A stretch of DNA of 22,500 bases from Sphaeroforma sirkka (lineage: Eukaryota; Opisthokonta; Ichthyosporea; Ichthyophonida). This document shows positions 1 to 8,172 of this stretch, piece after piece (position 1 is the first letter of the stretch; each line of letters begins with the position of its first letter). A program made the position numbers and the translations under genes. The notes under the pieces are model-generated. The model did no database searches and was not told where the DNA came from. It worked only from the letters and a program-made list of their open reading frames with translations. The DNA lies in assembly GCA_001586965.3 (NCBI GenBank), contig LUCW03000050.1, positions 110,001-132,500 of the forward strand, in the 5' to 3' direction.

Positions 1-590
1 TTACCAATTCCTCTGGTTTTGTCAAAGTTGCTGATGTATCCTTTGATTCACTCATGATGTCTCACAGATCGAGGCATTCAGTGCTTAATTCTGATTACAC
101 TTACAATTGGGGCCGAGTAGTACGATATGAAAGTCTATATACACATATAATCGCAACTATTGATAGATACACTATACACATGATCCATAGCTACTCTTCG
201 ATACGAAACATAAAATAAACATGCGATTCATGAATATTCTTGTTATCGAATAAAAAAGAGTAGATCGGATGATTGGGGGTTTCGGTTTGTTGACATTTAA
301 CGCTTTGACACTTGACAGTGTTGGGATCGAGTGTACTTTTTTTCTCAAAAAGAATCTATTTTTTCTATCTATTTTTTTAAAACAAAAAAGGGCTTCAGCC
401 CAAGGCCCCAAGGCCCCAAGGGCCTTCCCAGCCAGCAATGCCAGCAGGGACCACCACTCCTTAGCTGTACGAACGCCCCTACAAAGAGGTGATCGCCCAG
501 TGTTAACAAGCGCCTGCCGTCAAAGTCAGCCTGACCAGACCATCCACGCCAATACCCACAATGAGTGTATGAGATGTATCTCACTTATCC
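1..590. other. Non-coding stretch, T/A-rich with a GC-rich hairpin
   Basis: I see no credible gene here. Open frames exist on both strands but have no recognisable domain. Positions 333-389 are rich in T and A runs. They are followed by a perfect GGGCT-tc-AGCCC inverted repeat (390-401) and a run of AAGGCCCC units (402-424), a local GC-rich block in AT-rich surroundings. It could be the end of a degraded element; nothing more can be said. Confidence 0.4.
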
Positions 591-1213
591 CTATACACGT
601 AAGAGAGAACTGTGTGAACCCATTGTAGACAAGCAAATGTTACGCTGCCATGCGGGCTTTGACTGATGCTTTCTGTGCTGCTGTTTTGTACCAATAACCC
701 ATGTACGAATCTCGTCCGGATCCGCGACTGTATCCTTCAGCGCCGTGAGGCCGCCAATGCGGTAGATATGGTCTGGTTATCCGTACATCTCTAGATTGGC
801 TGCGGCGAACGTGGCCTTCATATCTGTCTTGAATTGTTCCTTTGTGTATGTTTCATCCTCCAGGGAGAATATATAACTGCCGGAATATTCCTCTGCTGTG
901 GGTAAAAGGCAGGATTGCAAAGCTTGTCCTGGGCATATGTGAGGTATTTGAGGTATATAGGGTAGACAAATATCGAACAGTATCAGGCTAGTTTTAGATA
1001 TTGGCAAGCGGATAGGCAATAACATGTGAATTTTGTCAGAATAAGCCTCATAAACGGACTCCACTGTAATCTCTGAGATTCGCAGTAAACAAGCCATGCA
1101 AGTGGCTGCCCAAAACTGGATCCAGCGACGCTGATTCAACATATGCCGCAGTGCCGTGTAGAACATCGGTCCTTGGAGGTGCGGTCCAATTGGGAGTCGT
1201 AGGCAACGCTGGG
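591..1213 (-). pseudogene. Tyrosine recombinase catalytic domain (Crypton/DIRS-like), interrupted
   Basis: Tyrosine recombinases cut and rejoin DNA through a covalent 3'-phosphotyrosine and mobilise Crypton and DIRS elements. Reading minus from 1213, the frame gives the box I pattern FWAATCMACLLRISEITV, with the catalytic Arg in LLRISE. It then gives a beta-strand Lys in LPISKT, and the conserved CP..AL and YTKEQF spacing. A TAA at 777-779 interrupts the frame. The same frame then resumes with HIYRIGGLTAL, the H-x-x-R box, and runs to a TAG at 591-593. A one-base shift near 700 gives MGYWYKTAAQ, which resembles the segment before the nucleophile, but no convincing catalytic Tyr is visible. 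The 5' side is cut exactly where the LTR begins (1214), so the N-terminal domain is missing here. A possible N-terminal piece lies beyond the LTR element at 4861-5298. Decayed by stop, frameshift and insertion. Confidence 0.72.
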
Positions 1214-1739
1214 TGTAGAAATACGGCCTCCGGTCAGTCTAAAATATCAAGATCAATTGAGATAATACATTGGTTTTTATTTGTATTTTAAATAATTTAG
1301 TACAAGCTCTTTTTCCAATATTTCCAAAGTGTTCTAAATTCACTTTGATGGCTCCAATAGCCTGAGTATTTGGTATGACTCATCTACTTGGACCTATTTG
1401 AGACATTAGTAGATGTAGGATATTATAAACTAAATTTTATAATCTCCGAACTACTACTTATAGATTTTGGTCCTCCCGCCAATCTCCAAAATCCAATAAG
1501 TCTTTTTCTTTTTTTAACTTTTCTTCAGATGGAACTTTATATATATCAGCTAATGTATTAACGTGACTTACGTTATTATGTCTATTTACAAATTAGGCAA
1601 GTGGTCATGAACTCTTAGTACTTCTAGTGAAAATTATTCAATAAAGAACAGCTAGAGGTACGCCCTGTGTGATCGAGGATATTTAGGCTCTTAACAAGAG
1701 GCAGTCCCGATCATTCTTACACAAGCTACCACTGCTAAA
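1214..1739 (+). repeat. 5' LTR, truncated at its 3' end
   Basis: It aligns without gaps to 4284-4809 over 526 bases. I count three mismatches: 1296 T/4366 C, 1614 C/4684 T and 1645 A/4715 T. The last roughly 35-50 bases present in the other copies are missing, and no primer-binding site follows. It contains a polypyrimidine tract near 1500-1525. Confidence 0.9.
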
Positions 1740-2242
1740 AAATTGCGACAAACAATGACATTATTGCCAAGTTCGCTTTTAATGTAACACACATACCAGG
1801 AATACATAACCATCTTCCTGACATGCTCTCTCGACTTGTGCCCGACTACCAGAAAACAGTCAAGGAGTTATTAGCAACCGATTGGATGCTAAATAAGAAA
1901 TGGTTTAACCTCGCTCAATCACGATGGGGTCCATTTACTGTTGATATGTTCGCCGCAGAACATAACAAACAGGTTTCTGAACATAGGTCGTTGACTCATC
2001 CTAAAGGTGATGCATTTCAGCTTGACTTATCAGAGCATAATGCGTGGGCTAACCCACCTTGTCAACTTATCGTACAGTTGTTAAATTATGTTAATATTAC
2101 TAAATCTACCATTACGCTGTGTTGTCCCTTACGTAGCTCCGACCCATGGATACGTGATTTAATTAATATGATTCAAGACGAACCTATTTATGTCGACCGT
2201 GAAACCGACACGTTTTTTGTATCAGGGATCCTATTCTATTAA
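1740..2242 (+). pseudogene. RNase H tail plus DIRS-like DNA-methyltransferase-like domain
   Basis: The frame before the Met at 1823 reads HIPGIHNHLPDMLSRL, the usual end of a retrotransposon RNase H domain. Next come RWGPFTVDMFAAEHNKQ (about residues 34-50 from Met 1823) and AWANPPCQLIVQLLNYV (about 74-90), with an NPP triplet where Dam-like N6-adenine methyltransferases have D/N-PP-Y/W. This matches the Dam-like domain known after RNase H in DIRS retroelements. In gypsy elements that position normally leads straight to the integrase zinc finger. The aromatic residue after NPP is Cys here and Phe in the second copy, so methylation activity is doubtful. The frame ends at 2242 because one extra T in the run 2213-2218 shifts it; the continuation is in the next frame. 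A diverged copy on the minus strand at 8173-8815 shares the same landmarks. Confidence 0.68.
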
Positions 2243-2456
2243 GAAGACACCTTGGAAACACACCATTGTTTGTCGCATCGGTCCTGCAGGTACCACTAAG
2301 TGGAAACCCTCAACCGAATTCTTAGCTATACTAGAGGAGTCTAAAGAGTTTGAACAAAAGCTCAAGACTCGTACAACACATGCACCCAACAAGATTGCAG
2401 TCGAGGTAATGCCGATTGAAACGGCATTAGATCGTAAAAAACATGGAACTAGCTAA
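2217..2456 (+). pseudogene. Continuation of the methyltransferase-like ORF after a frameshift
   Basis: This frame continues the preceding ORF after the T run, giving LYQGSYSIKKTPWKHTIV, then GPAGTTKWKPSTEF, and ends at a TAA at 2454-2456. The match is IYQSTRAVYKTPWLHNIF and GPVETTKLTPSA in the minus-strand copy near 8400-8520. That copy is in frame with its DVDREVDTF start, so the frame change here is a local one-base defect and the domain is genuinely continuous. No function is assignable to this linker. The next ORF begins inside its last codons. Confidence 0.6.
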
Positions 2457-2883
2457 GGCCATGGATCAAAGACTCAAAACTCTAAGAGAACCTGAAGCTC
2501 GCACTCAACTACTTAAAGCGCTGCTTAAAGAACAACCAGGAGTTGCGAAACAACCGAAGAAGATACTTCAACAATCTAATGTTGTCAATTATGTATCTCA
2601 GGAGTCTACCCCTCCTGATACTGAGGTTGCCCTTTCCAACAGGACTATGGTTCATCCAGCCAGCGTTACGCAGAATCTGACTGACTTAGAGGAGCTCGAA
2701 AGTAGAGTTAAAATTATACATAATTTAACGCATCGAGCATATGAGCATACTTATAAAATGGCTATTCGTGCAGGGCTTAATCACCCGGCGCTGAAAAAAA
2801 CCATATGTGAAGTATACCGACGTTGTACTGATTGTGAAAAGAACCAGATCAAGCGATACGGTTGGGCACCCCTAAAAGTGTGA
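2443..2883 (+). pseudogene. Integrase N-terminal region with HHCC zinc finger
   Basis: The ORF starts at an ATG overlapping the upstream stop by 14 bases. The first 90 or so residues are a charged helical linker (MELAKAMDQRLKTLREPEAR). It ends in an integrase H2C2 finger: His residues in IIHNLTHRAYEH, then CTDCEKNQ, the C-x2-C pair before the integrase core. In Ty3/gypsy integrases this finger supports multimer assembly and cDNA binding. The frame closes at 2881-2883, while the core continues one frame back after the CCCCTAAAA tract at about 2870-2878. That is a single-base defect or an assembly error. The minus-strand copy has an equivalent Met-led linker at 8250-8173, directly overlapping the upstream stop. 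Confidence 0.62.
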
Positions 2884-3470
2884 CAGAAGACCAACCGATG
2901 CGCCGAGTCATAGTCGATTTGGTTAAACTCCCGCGATCCAAGCATACTGGCGATGTATATATCTGTCATTTCTTATGTGTGGCTTCGGGCTATAACTTGC
3001 TTTATGCAATACCGAACAAACGTCCACAAACAGTGGCAAAATTATGCTATCACGTCTTTAATGACTTCGGTTTCCCCCGAGTACTATGCTCTGATAACGG
3101 TAGTGAGTTTTGTACCGACGTAATGGAGGCATTTATACTCGTATCAGGCATGACCCATAGGCGTGGTGTTCCTTACAAACCTCAAACGCAGGGTGCAAAT
3201 GAGACACGTCATAGAGAACTTAAGAAACTCTTGCGTACCGCACTAGACGACGTTGATGATATGTGGTCTTATCATTTGAAATGGGTTCAGACTCAAATGA
3301 ATAACTGCATGAATCCTCAAACTGGAACACTCCGTTTCACTATTTCTTTGGCCGCTATAGTGAATTACAAGCAACGAGAAACACGCTACCCCGTGGCTAC
3401 AAAAGATCGAGCATATGCAGAACGTTGTTTACCCCTGTTTACTCGAGCACAAGAATCGCGTCCTACTTAA
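2862..3470 (+). pseudogene. DDE integrase catalytic core (Ty3/gypsy type)
   Basis: Integrase joins element cDNA to host DNA using a D,D-35-E triad. The first Asp is in RRVIVDLVKLPRSKH, the second in VLCSDNGSEF, and the Glu in GANETRHRELKKLLR. PYKPQTQGANE is the family-typical stretch before the Glu. The core looks complete and motif-intact. The frame runs on to about 3455 and ends in ERCLPLFTRAQESRPT, where a further one-base shift moves the C-terminal domain into the next frame. The start at 2862 is a convenience; the true product would be part of a polyprotein. Confidence 0.85.
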
Positions 3471-4164
3471 AGCGTATGACCGATGGAATAACACTAAGAA
3501 CATTGTTCAGTTCAAAGTCGGCGATTACGTTAGCATTATAAATCGAAACGCCAACGTTACCGAACTCTCTTCTAAGACGATAGGACCTTTTGTTATTTCC
3601 TACCATGATGAGAAGAGTGATACTTACGAAGTGAATAACATTGATGGTACTAGCGCAACCAATCTAGGCACTCACCGTATCCCTACCTCCGAACTCTCAT
3701 TCGCTCGCTCATTTGATTCTGATATACCAGTTATGGAGTCACAAGTCAAAGATATATTTGACAAAACATCCGAAGACGGTTACACTTACTACAAGACCCG
3801 TTTCAGGGATGGGACAGTAGCTTGGCTAACCTCCGATGTATTTCGTGAATCTCGCGGCTTTCTTCGTATCTTTAATAAGAAATGGAATAAGCGTTTACAT
3901 AAGAACACACGAGATAAACGAAAAGGGTTTCCTCAGGTGACTACAAACCCTGACGGATCTGAAATTCCCTATTTGCCACCTACTTCCTACGTGACTAAAC
4001 TTTCTGATCTGCTTACCAACAGTGCAGAAAATTGTTCAAACTTACTTACTAACGAAGAACAGCCTTTGGCTATTACCTTACCAAATAATAAACGTAAGGC
4101 GCCTACATCGGAAATGGTTACTGGACCAAATACTAAACGACATAGAGTACAACATGAGTCTTGA
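3415..4164 (+). pseudogene. Integrase C-terminal GPF module plus chromodomain-like tail
   Basis: From about residue 18 the frame reads LKAYDRWNNTKNIVQFKVGD, then ELSSKTIGPFVISYH, the GPY/F module found at the end of many Ty3/gypsy integrases. Residues about 107-155 (VKDIFDKTSEDGYTYYKTRF, then DGTVAWLTSDVF and LRIFNKKW) resemble a chromodomain: a beta strand, a Y-x-x-x-F pair, a W, and a terminal helix. In chromoviruses this domain directs integration to marked chromatin. The aromatic cage is not clearly complete. The last 90 residues are low-complexity, ending in a basic stretch (NNKRKAPTSEM, NTKRHRVQHES) that could act as a nuclear localisation signal. It stops at 4162-4164, 119 bases before the right LTR. 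Confidence 0.75.
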
Positions 4165-4274
4165 ACTCGTACATATAGGCACATACTTACTCGATAAGTC
4201 ATGACCGAAACCGTTTTTACTTTGGTTTTCGCTTTACCAACTAGATCGTATCTTAACGTACTTCTAAAAGCTAC

Positions 4275-4283
4275 TGGGGGCTA
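4275..4283 (+). other. Putative polypurine tract
   Basis: TGGGGGCTA directly precedes the right LTR start TGTAG at 4284. Ty3/gypsy plus-strand DNA synthesis starts from a purine tract in this position. The tract is short, and no such tract precedes the left LTR or the inverted copy, as expected for those. Confidence 0.5.
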
Positions 4284-4860
4284 TGTAGAAATACGGCCTC
4301 CGGTCAGTCTAAAATATCAAGATCAATTGAGATAATACATTGGTTTTTATTTGTATTTTAAATAACTTAGTACAAGCTCTTTTTCCAATATTTCCAAAGT
4401 GTTCTAAATTCACTTTGATGGCTCCAATAGCCTGAGTATTTGGTATGACTCATCTACTTGGACCTATTTGAGACATTAGTAGATGTAGGATATTATAAAC
4501 TAAATTTTATAATCTCCGAACTACTACTTATAGATTTTGGTCCTCCCGCCAATCTCCAAAATCCAATAAGTCTTTTTCTTTTTTTAACTTTTCTTCAGAT
4601 GGAACTTTATATATATCAGCTAATGTATTAACGTGACTTACGTTATTATGTCTATTTACAAATTAGGCAAGTGGTCATGAACTTTTAGTACTTCTAGTGA
4701 AAATTATTCAATAATGAACAGCTAGAGGTACGCCCTGTGTGATCGAGGATATTTAGGCTCTTAACAAGAGGCAGTCCCGATCATTCTTACACAAGCTACC
4801 ACTGCTAAATCCTAACTGACTAAATTATATTTTAGTTTAATATAGTTTGAAACCTAGTAA
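4284..4860 (+). repeat. 3' LTR
   Basis: Positions 4284-4809 match the left LTR with three substitutions. Beyond that, 4810-4842 (TCCTAACTGACTAAATT...) match the inverted copy at 17.52-17.56 kb, so the LTR extends at least to about 4842. The exact end is unclear; a 16-base sequence shared with 17481-17496 starts at 4861. Confidence 0.85.
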
Positions 4861-4876
4861 TGTAAACTTCGATGGA
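4861..4876 (+). repeat. 16-base direct repeat, left copy (TGTAAACTTCGATGGA)
   Basis: Starts directly after the 3' end of the plus-strand LTR. An identical copy is at 17481-17496, directly before the 3' end of the inverted LTR. Read on the minus strand, both encode SIEVY in the flanking frames. Confidence 0.85.
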
Positions 4877-5298
4877 ATGTTGCACTGTATGTGCAGTGAA
4901 CACTTTACCTTGTTCACATAGCATTGTAAGCCACTGCATCAAATCGAATACTGTTGCTGACGGGTCGTTGACTAGATTAGGAGTGTAAACGATAGATATT
5001 GCAACGGTACACCCAGCCATATGTATTTCATCCACATGAGAGGTGAACTTCTGGTGCGTTCGACTTTCACTCCTGCTACCGTATACTTGACCGCATTTGT
5101 GCGTTCTGCATCAGCGTTGTCGCGCGCTAATGTCTTCATTTGTGACAAAGACACGATCTTACCTTCTTCAAGCAACTTTTTCTCAGTATCAGAGGGTGCT
5201 GGAAGGAGAGTAGTCAAGCGGTAAAGTTGTATATCTTTCTCACGAACAGAACGTAGACCGTGGCGCTTTTTGGCAGCTACAGTTATTTGACGCTTCAT
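4861..5298 (-). pseudogene. Possible tyrosine-recombinase core-binding (N-terminal) domain, frameshifted
   Basis: On the minus strand a Met at 5298 opens a basic, charged frame (MKRQITVAAKKRHGLRSV), then LARDNADAERTNAVKYTVAG. Near 5036-5060 the open frame changes to one reading SHVDEIHMAGCTVAISIV, then VFDLMQWLTMLCEQGKVFTA and HTVQHSIEVY. The segment L-x-x-W-L...L-x-x-Q-G...T-A-x-T-V/I-x-x-x-I resembles the SAM-like core-binding domain of Crypton and DIRS tyrosine recombinases, which grips DNA ahead of the catalytic domain. It lies on the same strand as, and upstream of, the catalytic piece at 591-1213, with the gypsy element between them. It could be the N-terminal half of that gene. The assignment rests on pattern resemblance only. 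Confidence 0.42.
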
Positions 5299-5339
5299 GC
5301 GTTGACTGCTGTGACAGAATTCTCATTTCGACTTCTATT

Positions 5340-5670
5340 CTATCTATCTTGTGAAAGCGTTGGAGAGTCTTGTGTGAGCTCAGACGAAACATGATTGTGT
5401 TGTGTTGTAGAACCATTGAACTGATTTTTTGGTGGGGTAGCCGTCTCCTCTGACGAGGGGTAGGGATAAAAAACTGAGGATGTCGAGAGTAGTTCTAATA
5501 CATAAACGGGTCTTGATACGATGGCATCGATGGGTACCATCCGGTCGTGTTTTGTGTTGGTTGGAAAGCCATCCAAGGCATGTTATTGGTAGCGGACGGT
5601 TGTGAGTGCTGCGTATAGTGCTGCTGCTGATGCCAGTTTCAAGGGTTAAAGGATGTGTGTGGTTGTCCAT
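5340..5670 (-). pseudogene. Gln/Ser/Thr/Pro-rich N-terminal remnant upstream of the recombinase-like ORF
   Basis: A Met at 5670 begins MDNHTHPLTLETG. The alternative frame over the same bases reads NWHQQQHYTQHSQPSATNN, then TGWYPSMPSYQDPFMY. A third frame gives SSVFYPYPSSEETATPPKNQ and ends at 5340. These low-complexity runs look like a disordered N-terminal region whose frame has been broken several times. It is 40 bases upstream of the Met at 5298 on the same strand, so it may be the start of the same gene. No domain is recognisable. Confidence 0.3.
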
Positions 5671-5717
5671 CGTATCCTTGTAAAAATAGCAGGTTCTCCT
5701 AATAGTAGAAGCACATG

Positions 5718-5836
5718 TTAACGTATGTTATAAACGTATTAACGTAATAACGTTAATGCTCTAAATGACAACTTTTAGTTTCCCAGCCCAAAGACGCGCT
5801 TGATGCTCAGGGTTCACATGAATATGGCGTTAACGT
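5718..5836. promoter_or_regulatory. Cluster of TTAACGT motifs, including one palindrome
   Basis: TTAACGT occurs at 5718-5724, 5739-5745 and 5830-5836. Its reverse complement ACGTTAA lies at 5750-5756, so 5739-5756 forms TTAACGT-AATA-ACGTTAA. The cluster sits 50-170 bases upstream of the minus-strand Met at 5670. It could be a binding site for that gene or a terminal motif of its element. No binding protein is known from this sequence. Confidence 0.3.
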
Positions 5837-7091
5837 AACGGTCCCGATGTAAAAGATGTTTCTCGAATTTACTTACTATCATCTCTTTCGGGCCAAGCAC
5901 GTCTTGTTCAGTAAAGCTTCAAATACATTTATTATAACTGTTATCTGCAGTTTAAATCAAAAACAACAAATATTCCGTGATCTTCTGGCGCTTCCAAGTT
6001 GTAACCCGTCACGAGTACGTATGATTGCGAGTGAGTGCATTGCGAGTTCAGCATCATCTGAACTTCTAGCAACTCGGTGGTTTTAGTTCGAAACGCCAAA
6101 GATCGGAGATAGTGAAATTTACAGCTCACATGGAACGTGCAGAATCTGCTGCTAACTTGGCTATGGAACAAGATATATTTGTAAGGCTAACCTTCAAATT
6201 ACAATGGCGATATTTACAGTCTAAGATTGACTCTGAGCTGCGCATAATGTTGACCGAGACGATTGTACACAGAGGGACAGAAGTTCGTCAAGAATATAGA
6301 GTTTTTTTTACATGTCGCCCAGATCGAAAAGACCGCTAGGACATTATCAATACGATTGGTTAAGTAATGTGGACATATTACACTAGGCGGATTTTTAAGA
6401 CCGGGCCAGAGGAACGAACCGATTGTTAGAACTAGTGGAATAGAGAATCAAATCCCTTCATATTACCCGATAGTAGATAAAGTCTCGTTCTACATGTACA
6501 GGGTCCAAATTTAAAATATAGCAGGCGCGCCATTCTCAAAGGCACTTCTGACTGAGCTCACTTATTTTGGACCCTACACTTTTTACTAAGCGCTACTCGA
6601 TTTTGGCTACTAAGTTTTGTCTAGAACTTTGAAAGGAGTTGGCCATATCATGCTTAGCACCGTAAATATATGCGTAAACCTCTGGTTCGAAGCAGTGCAA
6701 CATAGTCTAAATCGTCCTTTTATTAAGTATCAAAAATCGAAGAGGAAAAGGTTTCTGTCACGCAGCAGATAACATGGAAAGATCAAAGCGAGGTAATCGA
6801 TGATCTGGTTTTGACATACCCTCAAACAAAGTTATTGGTATCTATATCTGTCTTCATCTTTTTCAAACAAAGGAATACTACGTCTCTGGTTCTACACATT
6901 TTCACCAACCATGGCAACCCATGATTTCTTAAGCGTCCTTGGTGAAAGAGACCTGTATTTCACTATAACGACCCCTGAAACAGTGAGCGGGCGTTGTACC
7001 AGTGCCTGAATCCGACATCTCGTATATTTATATCTATACCCAATTAATCAAGTATGGCCAAATGTCAGCATCATCTAACAATGTTCCTCGC
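5837..7091. other. Mostly featureless interval
   Basis: There are two modest plus-strand open frames (5856-6086 and 6112-6339). The second reads MKFTAHMERAESAANLAMEQ and is fairly protein-like, but has no recognisable domain, flanking splice sites or partner. The interval 6340-7001 holds no open frame of note and no repeats that I can see. Confidence 0.35.
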
Positions 7092-7268
7092 ATGAACTAC
7101 TTCATTTTTCTTTGTCTCGCCTCGTTAGCCTTTGCATCTGAGGCTTATACGGTACACACATTTTATGGTATGTACCTGCAACGAGTAGCAGTGTTCAGTG
7201 CACACAATAGCTGGTCAGCCAAAATCAGCAAACAATTTGCGGATGCACTCAGCCACGATTTGTGTTGA
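7092..7268 (+). CDS. Possible small secreted protein (58 aa)
   Basis: The frame is open from 7002, but the Met at 7092 gives a textbook signal peptide: MNYFIFLCLASLAFASEA, a hydrophobic core of about 13 residues followed by A-S-E-A, where signal peptidase could cut before YTVH. The mature part would be about 40 residues with a single C-terminal Cys and no known motif. No intron, TATA box or poly(A) signal is clear, and the neighbours are repeat remnants. Short open frames with a hydrophobic start also arise by chance in AT-rich DNA. I chose Met 7092 over 7002 because the extra N-terminal residues would bury the signal peptide. Confidence 0.28.
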   Translation: MNYFIFLCLASLAFASEAYTVHTFYGMYLQRVAVFSAHNSWSAKISKQFADALSHDLC

Positions 7269-7602
7269 TTTATCTTCCGTAGAATACAATACATTATAAA
7301 TTGAAGCAACATCATCTGTTCGGACATGGGCGGCTCAACAAAGTCAATAACAAAGTCAATGATAGTCCTGCGTCACGGCTCGTCTTCTGATACTCTTTGT
7401 AAGGGCGCGTATCTGTAACGTTTGATCCGGTTAACTTCACAGTCATTACATTCGTGATACACCTGAGATATATATTGCTTAAGATTTGAGTGTACAATTA
7501 CGTACCTTTTGCAGTCTATCTTAGTTTCAACTTGTGAGACTACAGACCAGATCTTATGGCAAGAAACTCTCTTAAAGATATAGAAATCATAAGAGTTGGC
7601 TC
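7269..7602. other. No gene seen
   Basis: There is only a short minus-strand frame (7312-7497) with no recognisable feature. Confidence 0.4.
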
Positions 7603-7720
7603 ACTCCCGAGAGATAATCAAGTTGCCTAATTTACTCCCGAGAGATAATCAAGTTGCCCAATTTACTCTCGAGAGTTGAATTATTACTTACCCGACTCCC
7701 GAGAGTTGATTAAATTTTTT
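7603..7720. repeat. Four-unit ~31-bp tandem repeat with palindromic CTCYCGAGAG core
   Basis: ACTCYCGAGAG recurs at 7603, 7634, 7665 and 7695, with spacings of 31, 31 and 30 bases. The first two units are nearly identical over their whole length (ATAATCAAGTTGCCYAATTT follows the core). The last two have GTTGA after the core and diverge. The third unit's core, CTCTCGAGAG (7667-7676), is a perfect 10-base palindrome. The regular spacing of roughly three helical turns suggests a protein-binding array or a degraded subterminal repeat. Confidence 0.75.
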
Positions 7721-8172
7721 AACTGCAACAATTTATAGTAGCTGCGTCCCTATGTGAGTCACAGCCTAGGCGAGAAGGCATCATATAATTAGCATGAGAT
7801 TAAGTTGCAGAGAAGTCGAAATAGATCAGCAGAAGGTTTCTCATATTAACCATATGAGTATCTACCCTGACCAGCCCAAGCAGCTTAACACAGGCACAAA
7901 TGCATAGATCAAATGTGAGGTCAGGAATCAAGACATACATTTGCACATTATTTAAGTTTACTGCAGTACACTCCAACATAAATTCAAATGCTTAAGAGAA
8001 TGATTCTGCCTTAACCTTTTCAGAATAACTAACTTAGACGATTCTGCTATTCAAAATCAGGAGTAAGGAATTTACTGCGTCATCGCCTGGACTTGAAGAC
8101 TCTTCTCGTCTAATCTCGCGTGTAGGCTCTGAGGTTCGATTTGTCCATTAGTTGGACAACATGATTGTATAC
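7721..8172. other. No gene seen
   Basis: This lies downstream, on the minus strand, of the second methyltransferase-like copy, where an integrase would be expected. I could not find integrase motifs in any minus frame, so that part is deleted or unrecognisable. Confidence 0.4.

Larger units (their letters stand above)
1214..4860 (+). mobile_element. Ty3/gypsy-type LTR retrotransposon, internally deleted
   Basis: Two direct LTRs share the start TGTAGAAATACGG at 1214 and 4284, offset by exactly 3070 bases. They bracket a pol remnant. The internal part begins in the last residues of RNase H, so gag, protease, reverse transcriptase and most of RNase H are gone. The left LTR is also cut: homology to the right LTR stops at 1739/4809, while the right copy and an inverted copy at 17.5-18.1 kb share further sequence beyond that point. 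One deletion from inside the left LTR into RNase H explains this. A G-rich tract (4276-4280) just before the right LTR is a plausible polypurine tract. I found no target-site duplication; the left flank is a recombinase gene. Confidence 0.85.

Noticed and set aside
390..424. Hairpin plus T-rich DNA as a bacterial-type terminator
   Set aside because: The context is eukaryotic, no gene ends here, and the T-rich part is on the wrong side of the stem.
2211..2220. Programmed frameshift site in the T run
   Set aside because: The run does not form a proper slippery heptamer in the zero frame, and the second copy reads through in one frame; a one-base insertion is simpler.
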